64,000 bases of DNA from Flavihumibacter soli (GTDB taxonomy: Bacteria > Bacteroidota > Bacteroidia > Sphingobacteriales > Sphingobacteriaceae): assembly GCF_010692725.1 (NCBI RefSeq), contig NZ_JAAFZB010000091.1, forward strand, positions 1-64,000. Reading direction: 5' to 3'. Shown one piece after another: positions 15,948 through 23,534 of the stretch. Under the pieces are notes generated by a model. It worked only from the letters and a program-made list of their open reading frames with translations. It did not search any database and had not been told where the DNA came from. Made by a program: the position numbers and the translations under genes. Numbering within the stretch: position 1 is the stretch's first letter; each line of letters starts with the position of its first letter.

Positions 15948-17072
15948 TTAAATTTTAAATACGAGGCCGTAGTTAATAAAATCGGCCTGACTTTTATGAA
16001 AATAAGTCTTGGCCTGTAACCCTACCCGGGGGGCGACATAATAAGTCAGACCGGATGTCCAGAACCAATTGACATCCGGATAATAGCTATTATAGTACAG
16101 ATATTTCCCAAGCTGCGCATTCAAAGCCAGGCGCCACACCGCTATTTCAGCGCCGCCCGATACACCGGCTCTCCATTTATCAAATGATGTTCCGTAATAC
16201 TGAAAAGTTTGAATATCCCTTCCGGGAGCCGGGTCAAAGGGTGTATAATAGTAAACCGCATCAAAGCCCGATTTAAGACTGATAAGATCGTTCAGAAAAA
16301 GGTTATATCCCGCATAAAGGCCACTTTTGAGTAAGCCCTTCCGGCTTTCGAACACACCTCTCCGGCCGACACCCAGGTTCAACTCAAAGTTATTCCTGTT
16401 GAGCTGGCGAAACCTTGTGTGATATTCCTTCTTTTCCGGATCTTCCCTTTTTAACCGGATGCCGGTAGAAACACTAAGCATATTGATGCCACCATTGGGT
16501 ATTACAAAACCGCCGTTAGAATAATGCAGAAAACCCGCACCGGCAGTCAGTTCAACCTTTTGGTTGACCGGCACCTGCACCAAAAGGTCGAGCTTAACAA
16601 TCTCATTCAGGTGACTGCCAATAAACCGATTGCGTTTGTCCGTAAAAAAAGTTTTTGAAAGATAGGACAAACCTATTCCGGGCCTCAATGTAAGAGAACC
16701 ACTTCCCCAGTCAGCTAACCTGAAATCCATATGGCCTGCCAGCCCGTAAGCCTGTCCGAAGGAGTTTGCTGATGTATCCTGGTAACCTTTTAGATCTTGC
16801 AGATCGCGAAAGATCACGGAAAGCCCTGCTGCGCGAACACCAGCCATTTTAACCCAATTATCGGTTATATGACTGATATCTTGCTGAAAAGAAAGATCGA
16901 CCCCATAAAGCTTATCCTGCAAAGCACTGGCTCCCCCGATCGCATGAGAACCAACCACTACACGGCCTTCAAAAGTACCGCCCTGATCAAAGAATTGGGC
17001 ACTGGCCCTGGAAACATTCAAGCCTTCTATCAGAAGAACAAGAAAAAATAAAGTAAACGAAGGCCTCGACAT
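15948..17072 (-). CDS. PagL-like acyloxyacyl hydrolase, copy 2
   Basis: A 374-residue paralogue of the gene at 13157-14281, of identical length and alignable without gaps in the parts compared. Shared blocks include FEGRVVVGSH, SANSFGQAYG, NNRFIGSHLNEI-type sequence and the FLHYSNGG motif with H183 and S185. The signal peptide (to about residue 25) and the C-terminal strand FINYGLVFKI are conserved. Most differences are conservative, so both copies appear intact and under selection. It is divergent from a permease remnant at 17140-17405, repeating the arrangement of copy 1. The likely function is lipid A deacylation at the outer membrane; functional divergence between copies cannot be judged from sequence alone. 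Confidence 0.8.
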   Translation of the reverse strand: MSRPSFTLFFLVLLIEGLNVSRASAQFFDQGGTFEGRVVVGSHAIGGASALQDKLYGVDLSFQQDISHITDNWVKMAGVRAAGLSVIFRDLQDLKGYQDTSANSFGQAYGLAGHMDFRLADWGSGSLTLRPGIGLSYLSKTFFTDKRNRFIGSHLNEIVKLDLLVQVPVNQKVELTAGAGFLHYSNGGFVIPNGGINMLSVSTGIRLKREDPEKKEYHTRFRQLNRNNFELNLGVGRRGVFESRKGLLKSGLYAGYNLFLNDLISLKSGFDAVYYYTPFDPAPGRDIQTFQYYGTSFDKWRAGVSGGAEIAVWRLALNAQLGKYLYYNSYYPDVNWFWTSGLTYYVAPRVGLQAKTYFHKSQADFINYGLVFKI

Positions 17073-17139
17073 GCAATTTTATAAAATCGATGCGAAGATG
17101 TGAAATATATTATAAGACAGCGATAATTAAATCGCAACA

Positions 17140-17405
17140 AAGCATCGGTCTTGGTGGCGATAAGGTCTGTATCGTTCCCAGTCCAAAACAAGCAGATTAT
17201 GGCGATGGAAATCCCTTATATATATCTATAATGAGTGAGGATCCGCCGCAGATGGCGGCTGTTATCGGTCAGCCACGGCATTATTCTACATGATGCCGGC
17301 AACGTGGACCTTTTGTGGGTTGTCCTTATCGTACTGGCCGGTTTTGCTATTCGGCTTTTACCCGGCTTTGAAAGCATCCAGACTCGCCCCCGTTGAGTGG
17401 AAGTA
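17140..17405 (+). pseudogene. Degenerate ABC permease remnant (copy 2)
   Basis: This stretch aligns at nucleotide level with two separate parts of the intact permease gene. The first (17140-17286) matches about 15049-15210, including GGDKVCIVP and the SEDPPQM equivalent of SDDPQQM. The second (17290-17400) matches about 15558-15670, including FYPA and the KAS segment. About 350 bp between them and everything upstream are missing, and small indels break the frame. A frame open over 17090-17293 is a by-product. It is the decayed partner of the second PagL-like gene. Confidence 0.85.
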
Positions 17406-17406
17406 A

Positions 17407-17440
17407 AACGAGAAGGCCCTGTGCGGGCCTTCGTTTTATT
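17407..17440. terminator. Bidirectional terminator
   Basis: The stem GAAGGCCC / GGGCCTTC with a short loop is flanked by T-runs in both directions (TTTTATT on plus, TCGTTTTA on minus). It ends the NTF2-like gene on the minus strand and faces the permease remnant on the plus strand. Confidence 0.7.
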
Positions 17441-17984
17441 CCTTAGTCGGCTCAGTCTTTCTTGTGAACTGCCGGATCACATCTATTTTTCCGTCTTTGT
17501 TCAGACGCCAGATCTCATGCAATTCGACCGAAGTTGTTTTTCCGTCTTTCCAGGTATCATGCTCGGTTCCCCAGATCGCTACCCAGTTTTCGTTATGCTC
17601 AACGCTTTTCAAACTCATATACGCGTGAACCTCTGACTTAACACTGGCAATAGAATTTCTATATTCCTTAACACCCGCAATCATTTTGTCACGGCCTTTA
17701 ATCACCTCTCCGTCCGCAAGGAAGATCATGGCTGTATCAGCAAGCATATCGGCATGCCGTTCAAAGGCATTGTCATCAAAATCCTTCCACATCTCAAGTA
17801 CCAATTTGCTGTTTGCCGGATCGCCCATCACAAATTGCGATGAGTACGTAGCCTTGTAAGGCATCGACAAATCCGTTTTGGAACTTTTTGACTTGACTTT
17901 AGTTTTTTCCTGTGCCTGGCACAGGCTTGTAAAAACAACACTTGCAATGAAAGTGCATACGAGCATTACTGTTAGCTTTTTCAT
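17436..17984 (-). CDS. Secreted SnoaL/DUF4440-like protein
   Basis: A 182-residue protein with a signal peptide (MKKLTVMLVCTFIASVVFTS, cleavage near CQAQ), a lysine/serine-rich linker and an NTF2-like domain. Landmarks are LVLEMWKDFDDNAFERHADMLAD, FLADGEVIKGRDKMIAGVKEYR, HNENWVAIWGTEHDTWKDG and HEIWRLNKDGKID. This is the SnoaL/DUF4440 pattern, distinct in sequence from the similar protein at 6843. It is downstream of the large outer-membrane protein gene on the same strand with a 47-nt gap. Role unknown. Confidence 0.8.
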   Translation of the reverse strand: MKKLTVMLVCTFIASVVFTSLCQAQEKTKVKSKSSKTDLSMPYKATYSSQFVMGDPANSKLVLEMWKDFDDNAFERHADMLADTAMIFLADGEVIKGRDKMIAGVKEYRNSIASVKSEVHAYMSLKSVEHNENWVAIWGTEHDTWKDGKTTSVELHEIWRLNKDGKIDVIRQFTRKTEPTKE

Positions 17985-18031
17985 AACTGCTTTATTGGTT
18001 AAGTTTGATTGTGTATGGATTTATTTGATCT

Positions 18032-20590
18032 CTAAAATCTGAATCCAAGATTTATGTATGGGTACCACCCTTCTGTAGAATAACCGGCGACTCCCCGGAT
18101 AACTATACGTCGCACAGGCGCAAAATAAAGCCCGGCCCCTACGCCCTGATGCCACTTGTTGGAATCTTCATCTTTTACAAATACCCTCCCCACATCATAT
18201 AAGGCAAGCATCCCAACCTCGCCCGGTATAACATAGCTGGCAACCTTGGCAAACCTTATTCTAAGTTCAAGATTATTATATACCATGTGCTGGCCTGCAA
18301 AGCGATATTTATGGAAACCCAGCAGGTTACCCTGACCACCTAAAAAAGCAGATTGGTAAAAAGTGGTTTCCCCGGCTGTCACCGTACCGCCTATACGGTC
18401 TGACAACACGAAGGCACCATTACTGTCGAGGGACATATATAAAGCGAGCTCGGGCATAAACTGCAGGAAAGATTCGGAATAACTATTCATTCCCATGGAA
18501 GCATTAAGCTTCATATTAAGGTAAAGGCCTTTGGTAGGCAAGACCTTATAATTTCTCCGATCATGTTCCAGACTAAAAAGCAGGCCCGCATGCTGCTTGA
18601 CCTGTGAAAGGGTAAGGCTGTCATAACTCCCCACCTCATCTGTATTGGCAATGAAGCGACCAATATTATCTTCCGGGCTAAGATCATAATATTGGTAAGT
18701 CGCCCCCACTGAAGTTGTCGTGGTCTTACTCATATTAAATCTTAAAGCTGCCTGAAGGTCGTAGAGGTCAAACCGGGCGCGGTAGAAACTTTTGTAATCG
18801 CCGGTCTTGTCAAGCTCAGTTTCGTTGCCGCGTCCAAAAAAGTTGATCACGTTGGTTGGCGAATTAGCCTCCATGTTCACTGTAATATCCGTCTTTTTCC
18901 ACACCTGCAGCCACTCGCCGCGGTAATCTATGTCGAACTGCCCGGTTGATATTGATTTAGCAAGCCCAAACCTGTGCAAGCTGCCATAAGGCAGTTTGCG
19001 GAACGCCTCATATTTAGCAGTAAGGCCAAGGCCTAAGATTAACCCGTCATCAGTGTTATACCCGAGTGTTATAAATGGAAACACCAGGTTGTACAGGTTG
19101 GTATGTACATACTCTGTATGCGAACTATCAGCCGACAGGTGCTTATTAAATCTGCCGAGCTCTCCGGAAAATTTCGCATTGTTTAAATTTTCATAGACCC
19201 GCACTTTGTGCTTCGCGCTTCCAATAAAATAATCCTTTTCGCCCTCTCCTCCCACAATTCGCAGCCGGATCTTTGCCTCGGGATTGTTTACCACAACACT
19301 ATCTTTTCCCTTCTTCGTGAATAACCTGATCTCTTTCGTAACAGCAGGGTCGAATACCTTGTGATATATTCTGTTCTTCAGCTCGCCTCCCTGAGTTTTC
19401 CTGTAAATTGAGACCAGCAGCTGCTCGTCGGCAGTATCTTTAATAGCGACAAATTCATGTTTATCAGAGGTCTGGATATCGACTATCCGGTTCAGAAAAC
19501 GGTAATACTCTTCGCTTGCCTCCGGCATGTTTTCTCTCCGTACCTTTAGTTTATCGAAAAGCTCCTGGTAACGAATAGACTTTGAGGACTGCGGGAGCGC
19601 ATCAATTGAATTTCTGATAACATCATCAGTCATTTTGGCGACGAAATCCGAAGTGATCTGCATCCACTCATCTTTACTGAACTGACTTAAGAAACGCTGA
19701 TCAAGCTTCCGGCCATTGTAAAAGAAAGTGGGTGCGTCCTTTATCTCCCCATCGAAGCCCTGGAGGAATGATAGGTAGCTGGATTTAGCAGCTACCCAGG
19801 GGAACAAACCTTCATTAACAAAGAGGGCGTCATCGCGATCGCGTGGCACAGGTACATAGTACTTGCCTTTACCTTTCCGCGTGTCTGCCCATCGCCACTG
19901 ATCTTCATGCCGGTCCCAGTCAGCGATGAAGAGGTCGAGTAAACGGGCCCGCAGAAATGTAACACTGTCAACCTGATTTTCGTTATCGGCGTCTAGATTT
20001 CCAAGCATTTTAACGGTATTATCGGAATTTCCTGCCGGCTCCCGCTCCTCCAGCAGGCATATAGTCCCGGCAAAATCCGAATATTCGCCCAAAGCAGGGT
20101 CAGGCGACACATATCCGATGACAGGATTGGCATGTGGCACTGCCACCGCCTCAGCCAGTACAGGCAGCATAAGCGCCGAATACGGATGCTGGGCTGACAT
20201 ATTATCGTTCAGCCAGTCTTTGGCAAAAGTTTCCCGCAAATCTTCCGGAAGCAGAACATCCGGATATTTTTCAATGCTTCTTAATACCCATTCTTTCCCG
20301 CTTTTATCCTTTAGTCGCAGCGAACGAGTCTGGTGACCGCCGCCCCGCTCAATTGGCGTTAAGCCCCCATGTGTCTCTGAAATTTTGATTACCTGAACTC
20401 GTGTGGGTGCCGCCCACTCCTTTCGGAAGTTTTCACCAAAAAGGGAGCGATGCGATTTGCTGACACTATCGTACCTGGCCTTTGCTCTAACATCAATACT
20501 GTCGGTTGAAATGACACCGCTTTGGGAAAGCGCAGGAGTGTTCGCGCAAAGCCATGTCAATATTAGGCACAATAATAATTTCCGGATCAT
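18032..20590 (-). CDS. BamA/TamA-like outer-membrane protein with atypical N-terminal domain
   Basis: An 852-residue protein. A signal peptide ends near residue 23. Residues about 480-852 form a surface-antigen (Omp85/BamA-like) barrel: FPFITLGYNTDDGLILGLGL, the LGGQGNLLGFHKYRFAGQHMVYNNLELR segment typical of the last strands, and a terminal aromatic FRF. Residues about 80-380 are not POTRA-like. They include GGGHQTRSLRLKD, WVLRSIEKYP, DWDRHEDQW (224-232) and PRDRDDAL (249-256), which resemble the glycine loop, catalytic loop and metal-binding Asp of atypical kinases. In Bacteroidota a similar segment often follows a metallophosphoesterase domain, absent here. The kinase resemblance is my inference. 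Confidence 0.75.
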   Translation of the reverse strand: MIRKLLLCLILTWLCANTPALSQSGVISTDSIDVRAKARYDSVSKSHRSLFGENFRKEWAAPTRVQVIKISETHGGLTPIERGGGHQTRSLRLKDKSGKEWVLRSIEKYPDVLLPEDLRETFAKDWLNDNMSAQHPYSALMLPVLAEAVAVPHANPVIGYVSPDPALGEYSDFAGTICLLEEREPAGNSDNTVKMLGNLDADNENQVDSVTFLRARLLDLFIADWDRHEDQWRWADTRKGKGKYYVPVPRDRDDALFVNEGLFPWVAAKSSYLSFLQGFDGEIKDAPTFFYNGRKLDQRFLSQFSKDEWMQITSDFVAKMTDDVIRNSIDALPQSSKSIRYQELFDKLKVRRENMPEASEEYYRFLNRIVDIQTSDKHEFVAIKDTADEQLLVSIYRKTQGGELKNRIYHKVFDPAVTKEIRLFTKKGKDSVVVNNPEAKIRLRIVGGEGEKDYFIGSAKHKVRVYENLNNAKFSGELGRFNKHLSADSSHTEYVHTNLYNLVFPFITLGYNTDDGLILGLGLTAKYEAFRKLPYGSLHRFGLAKSISTGQFDIDYRGEWLQVWKKTDITVNMEANSPTNVINFFGRGNETELDKTGDYKSFYRARFDLYDLQAALRFNMSKTTTTSVGATYQYYDLSPEDNIGRFIANTDEVGSYDSLTLSQVKQHAGLLFSLEHDRRNYKVLPTKGLYLNMKLNASMGMNSYSESFLQFMPELALYMSLDSNGAFVLSDRIGGTVTAGETTFYQSAFLGGQGNLLGFHKYRFAGQHMVYNNLELRIRFAKVASYVIPGEVGMLALYDVGRVFVKDEDSNKWHQGVGAGLYFAPVRRIVIRGVAGYSTEGWYPYINLGFRF

Positions 20591-20800
20591 AGGTCTTAAA
20601 AAGATAAAAACGTGAAATAGAAATAATTAGCTGCTGAACGAAACGAGAGGGATACCGATTAACTGTAATGAATTTAATTAAATGACATCATAATTTAACA
20701 AGAATTCTTAAATATTTTCCCGGACAGCAGATGTGGTGAGGACGTCTGGCTGCTAATAATTTATTACAAACACCGGATTTTTAAAACCTCCCGGGATTGG

Positions 20801-20808
20801 TATCTTTG
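20801..20808 (+). promoter_or_regulatory. pruA promoter
   Basis: TATCTTTG at 20801-20808 with TTTT (20778-20781) exactly 19 nt upstream, close to TTTG-N19-TAnnTTTG. The start codon follows 19 nt downstream. Confidence 0.6.
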
Positions 20809-20827
20809 CGCCGTTAAATAATCAACT

Positions 20828-22462
20828 ATGCTTAAAGGATTTTTCAATGTACCGGAACCGGTAAACGAAACAATATTAAACTATGCTCCCGGAAGTAAGG
20901 AACGTGATCTGCTGAAAGCGGCTTTAACCGAGGCTCGCTCCAAACAAATCGATGTTCCGATGTACATCAACGGCCAGGAGATCAGAAATGATAATAAAGT
21001 GGCACTGCGTCCACCGCACGATCACCAGCATATCCTGGGATACTATAACCAGGGTGACAAAACACATATTGAAGATGCGATCAATGCGGCGCTTGCTGCG
21101 AAGTCTTCCTGGGAGAATCTGGCCTGGGAACACCGCGCAGCCATCTTTTTGAAAGCTGCCGACCTGATAGCCGGCCCATACAGGTATAAACTAAACGCTG
21201 CTACCATGCTGGGCCAGTCGAAAAATGCTTTCCAGGCCGAAATTGATGCCGCATGCGAGCTTATCGACTTTCTGCGCTTCAATGTAAAGTACATGACCGA
21301 TATCTACCAGCAGCAGCCCCCGGTTTCCCCAAGAGGAACCTGGAACAGGGTTGAACAGCGCCCGCTGGAAGGATTCGTGTTCGCACTGACACCTTTTAAC
21401 TTCACCGCGATTGCAGGTAATTTGCCTACTTCAGCAGCGATGATGGGTAATGTGGTGGTATGGAAACCTTCGAACACCCAGATCTATTCAGCGAATGTGC
21501 TGATGGAAATTTTCCGGGAGGCTGGTCTTCCTGATGGCGTGATCAACCTGGTCTATGTTTCGGGACCTGATGCCGGGGAAGTAATATTCAACCATCCTGA
21601 TTTTGCAGGAATTCACTTTACAGGATCTACCGCAGTATTCCAGGACATCTGGAAAACGATCGGTAACAACATTCATAAATATAAAACCTACCCGCGTATC
21701 GTCGGTGAAACCGGCGGAAAGGATTTCATCTTTGTTCACGGCTCGGCTGATGTAGCCGCATCTGCAACCGCTATTCTCCGGGGTTCATTTGAATATCAGG
21801 GACAAAAATGTTCAGCGGCTTCCCGGGTGTATATTGCCCGTTCGGTATGGCCGGCTATCCAGGAACAGCTAACCCGCGACCTCGCAACCCTTAGGATGGG
21901 ACCAACTGAAGATTTCGGAAACTTTATCAATGCCGTCATCGATGAGAAATCATTTGATAAGCTGGCAAAATATATCGACGCCGCTAAAAACGATGCAAAC
22001 GCCGAGATCATCGCGGGCGGGAACTACGATAAGTCAAAAGGTTATTTCATCGAACCGACAGTTATCGTTACGAAGGATCCGTACTATGTAACCATGTGCG
22101 AAGAACTGTTCGGACCGGTTGTGACAATTTTCGTCTACGAAGATGAAGAATTCGAAAAAACTTTGGAGATCGTCGATAAGACCTCCATCTACGCGCTAAC
22201 CGGCGCAGTAGTGGCACAAGACCGCTACGCACTTGAAACGGCGACCCATGCTCTGCGTAATGCTGCCGGCAACTTTTATATCAATGATAAATGTACCGGT
22301 GCAGTAGTAGGCCAGCAGCCATTTGGTGGCGCCAGAGGCTCCGGCACCAATGATAAGGCAGGTTCGATGATCAATCTGCTCCGCTGGGTGTCACCACGTG
22401 CTATCAAAGAAACCTTTGACCCACCTAAAGATTACAGATATCCGTTCTTAAGCGAGGAATAA
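20828..22462 (+). CDS. pruA: L-glutamate gamma-semialdehyde (1-pyrroline-5-carboxylate) dehydrogenase
   Basis: A 544-residue aldehyde dehydrogenase matching eukaryotic-type P5C dehydrogenases in length and motifs. It shows the NAD-binding FALTPFNFTAIAGNLPTSAAMMGN, VVWKPSNTQ, the general-base glutamate in VGETGGKDF and the catalytic cysteine in FEYQGQKCSAASR. The C-terminal PFGGARGSGTNDK is also typical. It oxidises glutamate semialdehyde to glutamate in proline and ornithine catabolism. It has its own promoter and a strong terminator, so it is a single-gene transcript. No proline dehydrogenase gene is in the window. Confidence 0.96.
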   Translation: MLKGFFNVPEPVNETILNYAPGSKERDLLKAALTEARSKQIDVPMYINGQEIRNDNKVALRPPHDHQHILGYYNQGDKTHIEDAINAALAAKSSWENLAWEHRAAIFLKAADLIAGPYRYKLNAATMLGQSKNAFQAEIDAACELIDFLRFNVKYMTDIYQQQPPVSPRGTWNRVEQRPLEGFVFALTPFNFTAIAGNLPTSAAMMGNVVVWKPSNTQIYSANVLMEIFREAGLPDGVINLVYVSGPDAGEVIFNHPDFAGIHFTGSTAVFQDIWKTIGNNIHKYKTYPRIVGETGGKDFIFVHGSADVAASATAILRGSFEYQGQKCSAASRVYIARSVWPAIQEQLTRDLATLRMGPTEDFGNFINAVIDEKSFDKLAKYIDAAKNDANAEIIAGGNYDKSKGYFIEPTVIVTKDPYYVTMCEELFGPVVTIFVYEDEEFEKTLEIVDKTSIYALTGAVVAQDRYALETATHALRNAAGNFYINDKCTGAVVGQQPFGGARGSGTNDKAGSMINLLRWVSPRAIKETFDPPKDYRYPFLSEE

Positions 22463-22484
22463 ATAAGACTCACGTTAAAAAAGG

Positions 22485-22514
22485 CCGCCCGGAATAAAAT
22501 CGGGCGGTTTTTTT
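22485..22514 (+). terminator. Rho-independent terminator after pruA
   Basis: Stem CCGCCCG (22485-22491) / CGGGCGG (22501-22507) with a 9-nt loop, followed by seven T. Confidence 0.9.
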
Positions 22515-22601
22515 ATATCGGGTCCGAGTTAGCACCCATTGCCAGGAAATTCATCGGGCACCATTACGGTCCTGCATTCTGATGTCCTTCCTTGCACATT
22601 C

Positions 22602-22673
22602 GTTTAGGTCATGTTAAGGTTAGTCCGCTAATTTAGTGGACTAACCCCTAGCAGACCTAAACATGACCTAAAC
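22602..22673. repeat. Nested inverted repeat
   Basis: An outer perfect 14-bp inverted repeat (22602-22615 and 22660-22673, GTTTAGGTCATGTT and its complement) encloses an inner perfect 9-bp inverted repeat (22618-22626 and 22638-22646, GGTTAGTCC and its complement) with an 11-nt loop. The 22515-22839 gap holds no other recognisable feature or gene. Confidence 0.8.
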
Positions 22674-22839
22674 AAAAGCCCTTCCCGAACTGAAGAATTG
22701 TGACGATATTTTTGAGAGAATATTTCCCGATATGAAAACAGATCATGGATAAGCATTGATCTTAAATCACTCTACTTTTCTCATGATCTGCTTCAAAGAA
22801 AGACATCGGTATAATCAAGGCTTACTTTCCGGGCAACGA

Positions 22840-23532
22840 TTAGTCTAAGGCAAAGATCTTCCCCAGGTTTTCGGTGCCGCTGCAGGAAACTTTAAGGTCC
22901 TTCACGTAACCGCTTTTTAACTGTACCACCCAGCCGTGGATCTGGAGATCCGGCCGTTCCTTCCATGCATTTTGTACGATCGTTGTTTTGCAAAGATTGA
23001 ATACCTGCTCGATTACATTGAATTCGATCAGGCGGTTGACCCGCTCCGTTTGATCGCTGATCAGATCGATCTCATGGCTATGTAAGCGATATACGTCTTT
23101 GATATGCCGCAGCCAGTTGTCGATCAGTCCGTATTGCTTATTGCTAAGTGCAGCGGCAACGCCCCCGCAATTTTCGTGACCGGCAACAATGATATGTTTC
23201 ACCTTTAAAACATTCACAGCATAATCCAATACGCTCAGCATGTTCATATCCGAATGAACACAGACATTGGCGATATTCCGATGAACGAATACCTGCCCCG
23301 GGCGGGTATTGGTAACCTGGTTCGCAGGAACGCGGCTGTCGGAGCAGCCGATCCACAGGATATCGGGATTCTGGCCTTCGGCCAGTTTGTTAAAGAACTC
23401 GGGATCTTTTTCCAGTTCCTGGTCAACCCAGTCCCTGTTTCCCTGCAATAGGTCTTCGTAACTTCTTTGCTGATCTGCTTTACCTTGATTGGCCATAAGG
23501 GGCTTATTTATTTCCTTCGTTTGTGTTGACAT
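22840..23532 (-). CDS. Beta-class carbonic anhydrase
   Basis: A 230-residue enzyme with all zinc and catalytic-dyad residues: C63-S-D65-S-R67 in WIGCSDSRVPAN, and H119 and C122 in AGHENCGG. It interconverts CO2 and bicarbonate in the cytoplasm. It is the second gene of an operon with a SulP-family anion transporter that ends 2 nt upstream of its start codon. This suggests coupled bicarbonate uptake and interconversion. The residues before about 22 are not conserved in the family, so an internal start (for example at residue 13) is possible. Confidence 0.95.
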   Translation of the reverse strand: MSTQTKEINKPLMANQGKADQQRSYEDLLQGNRDWVDQELEKDPEFFNKLAEGQNPDILWIGCSDSRVPANQVTNTRPGQVFVHRNIANVCVHSDMNMLSVLDYAVNVLKVKHIIVAGHENCGGVAAALSNKQYGLIDNWLRHIKDVYRLHSHEIDLISDQTERVNRLIEFNVIEQVFNLCKTTIVQNAWKERPDLQIHGWVVQLKSGYVKDLKVSCSGTENLGKIFALD

Positions 23533-23534
23533 AA

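Noticed and set aside
17090-17293. A 67-codon frame starting ATG after the second PagL-like gene
   Set aside because: It is part of the permease remnant; its C-terminal part aligns with the intact permease and its N-terminal part does not.
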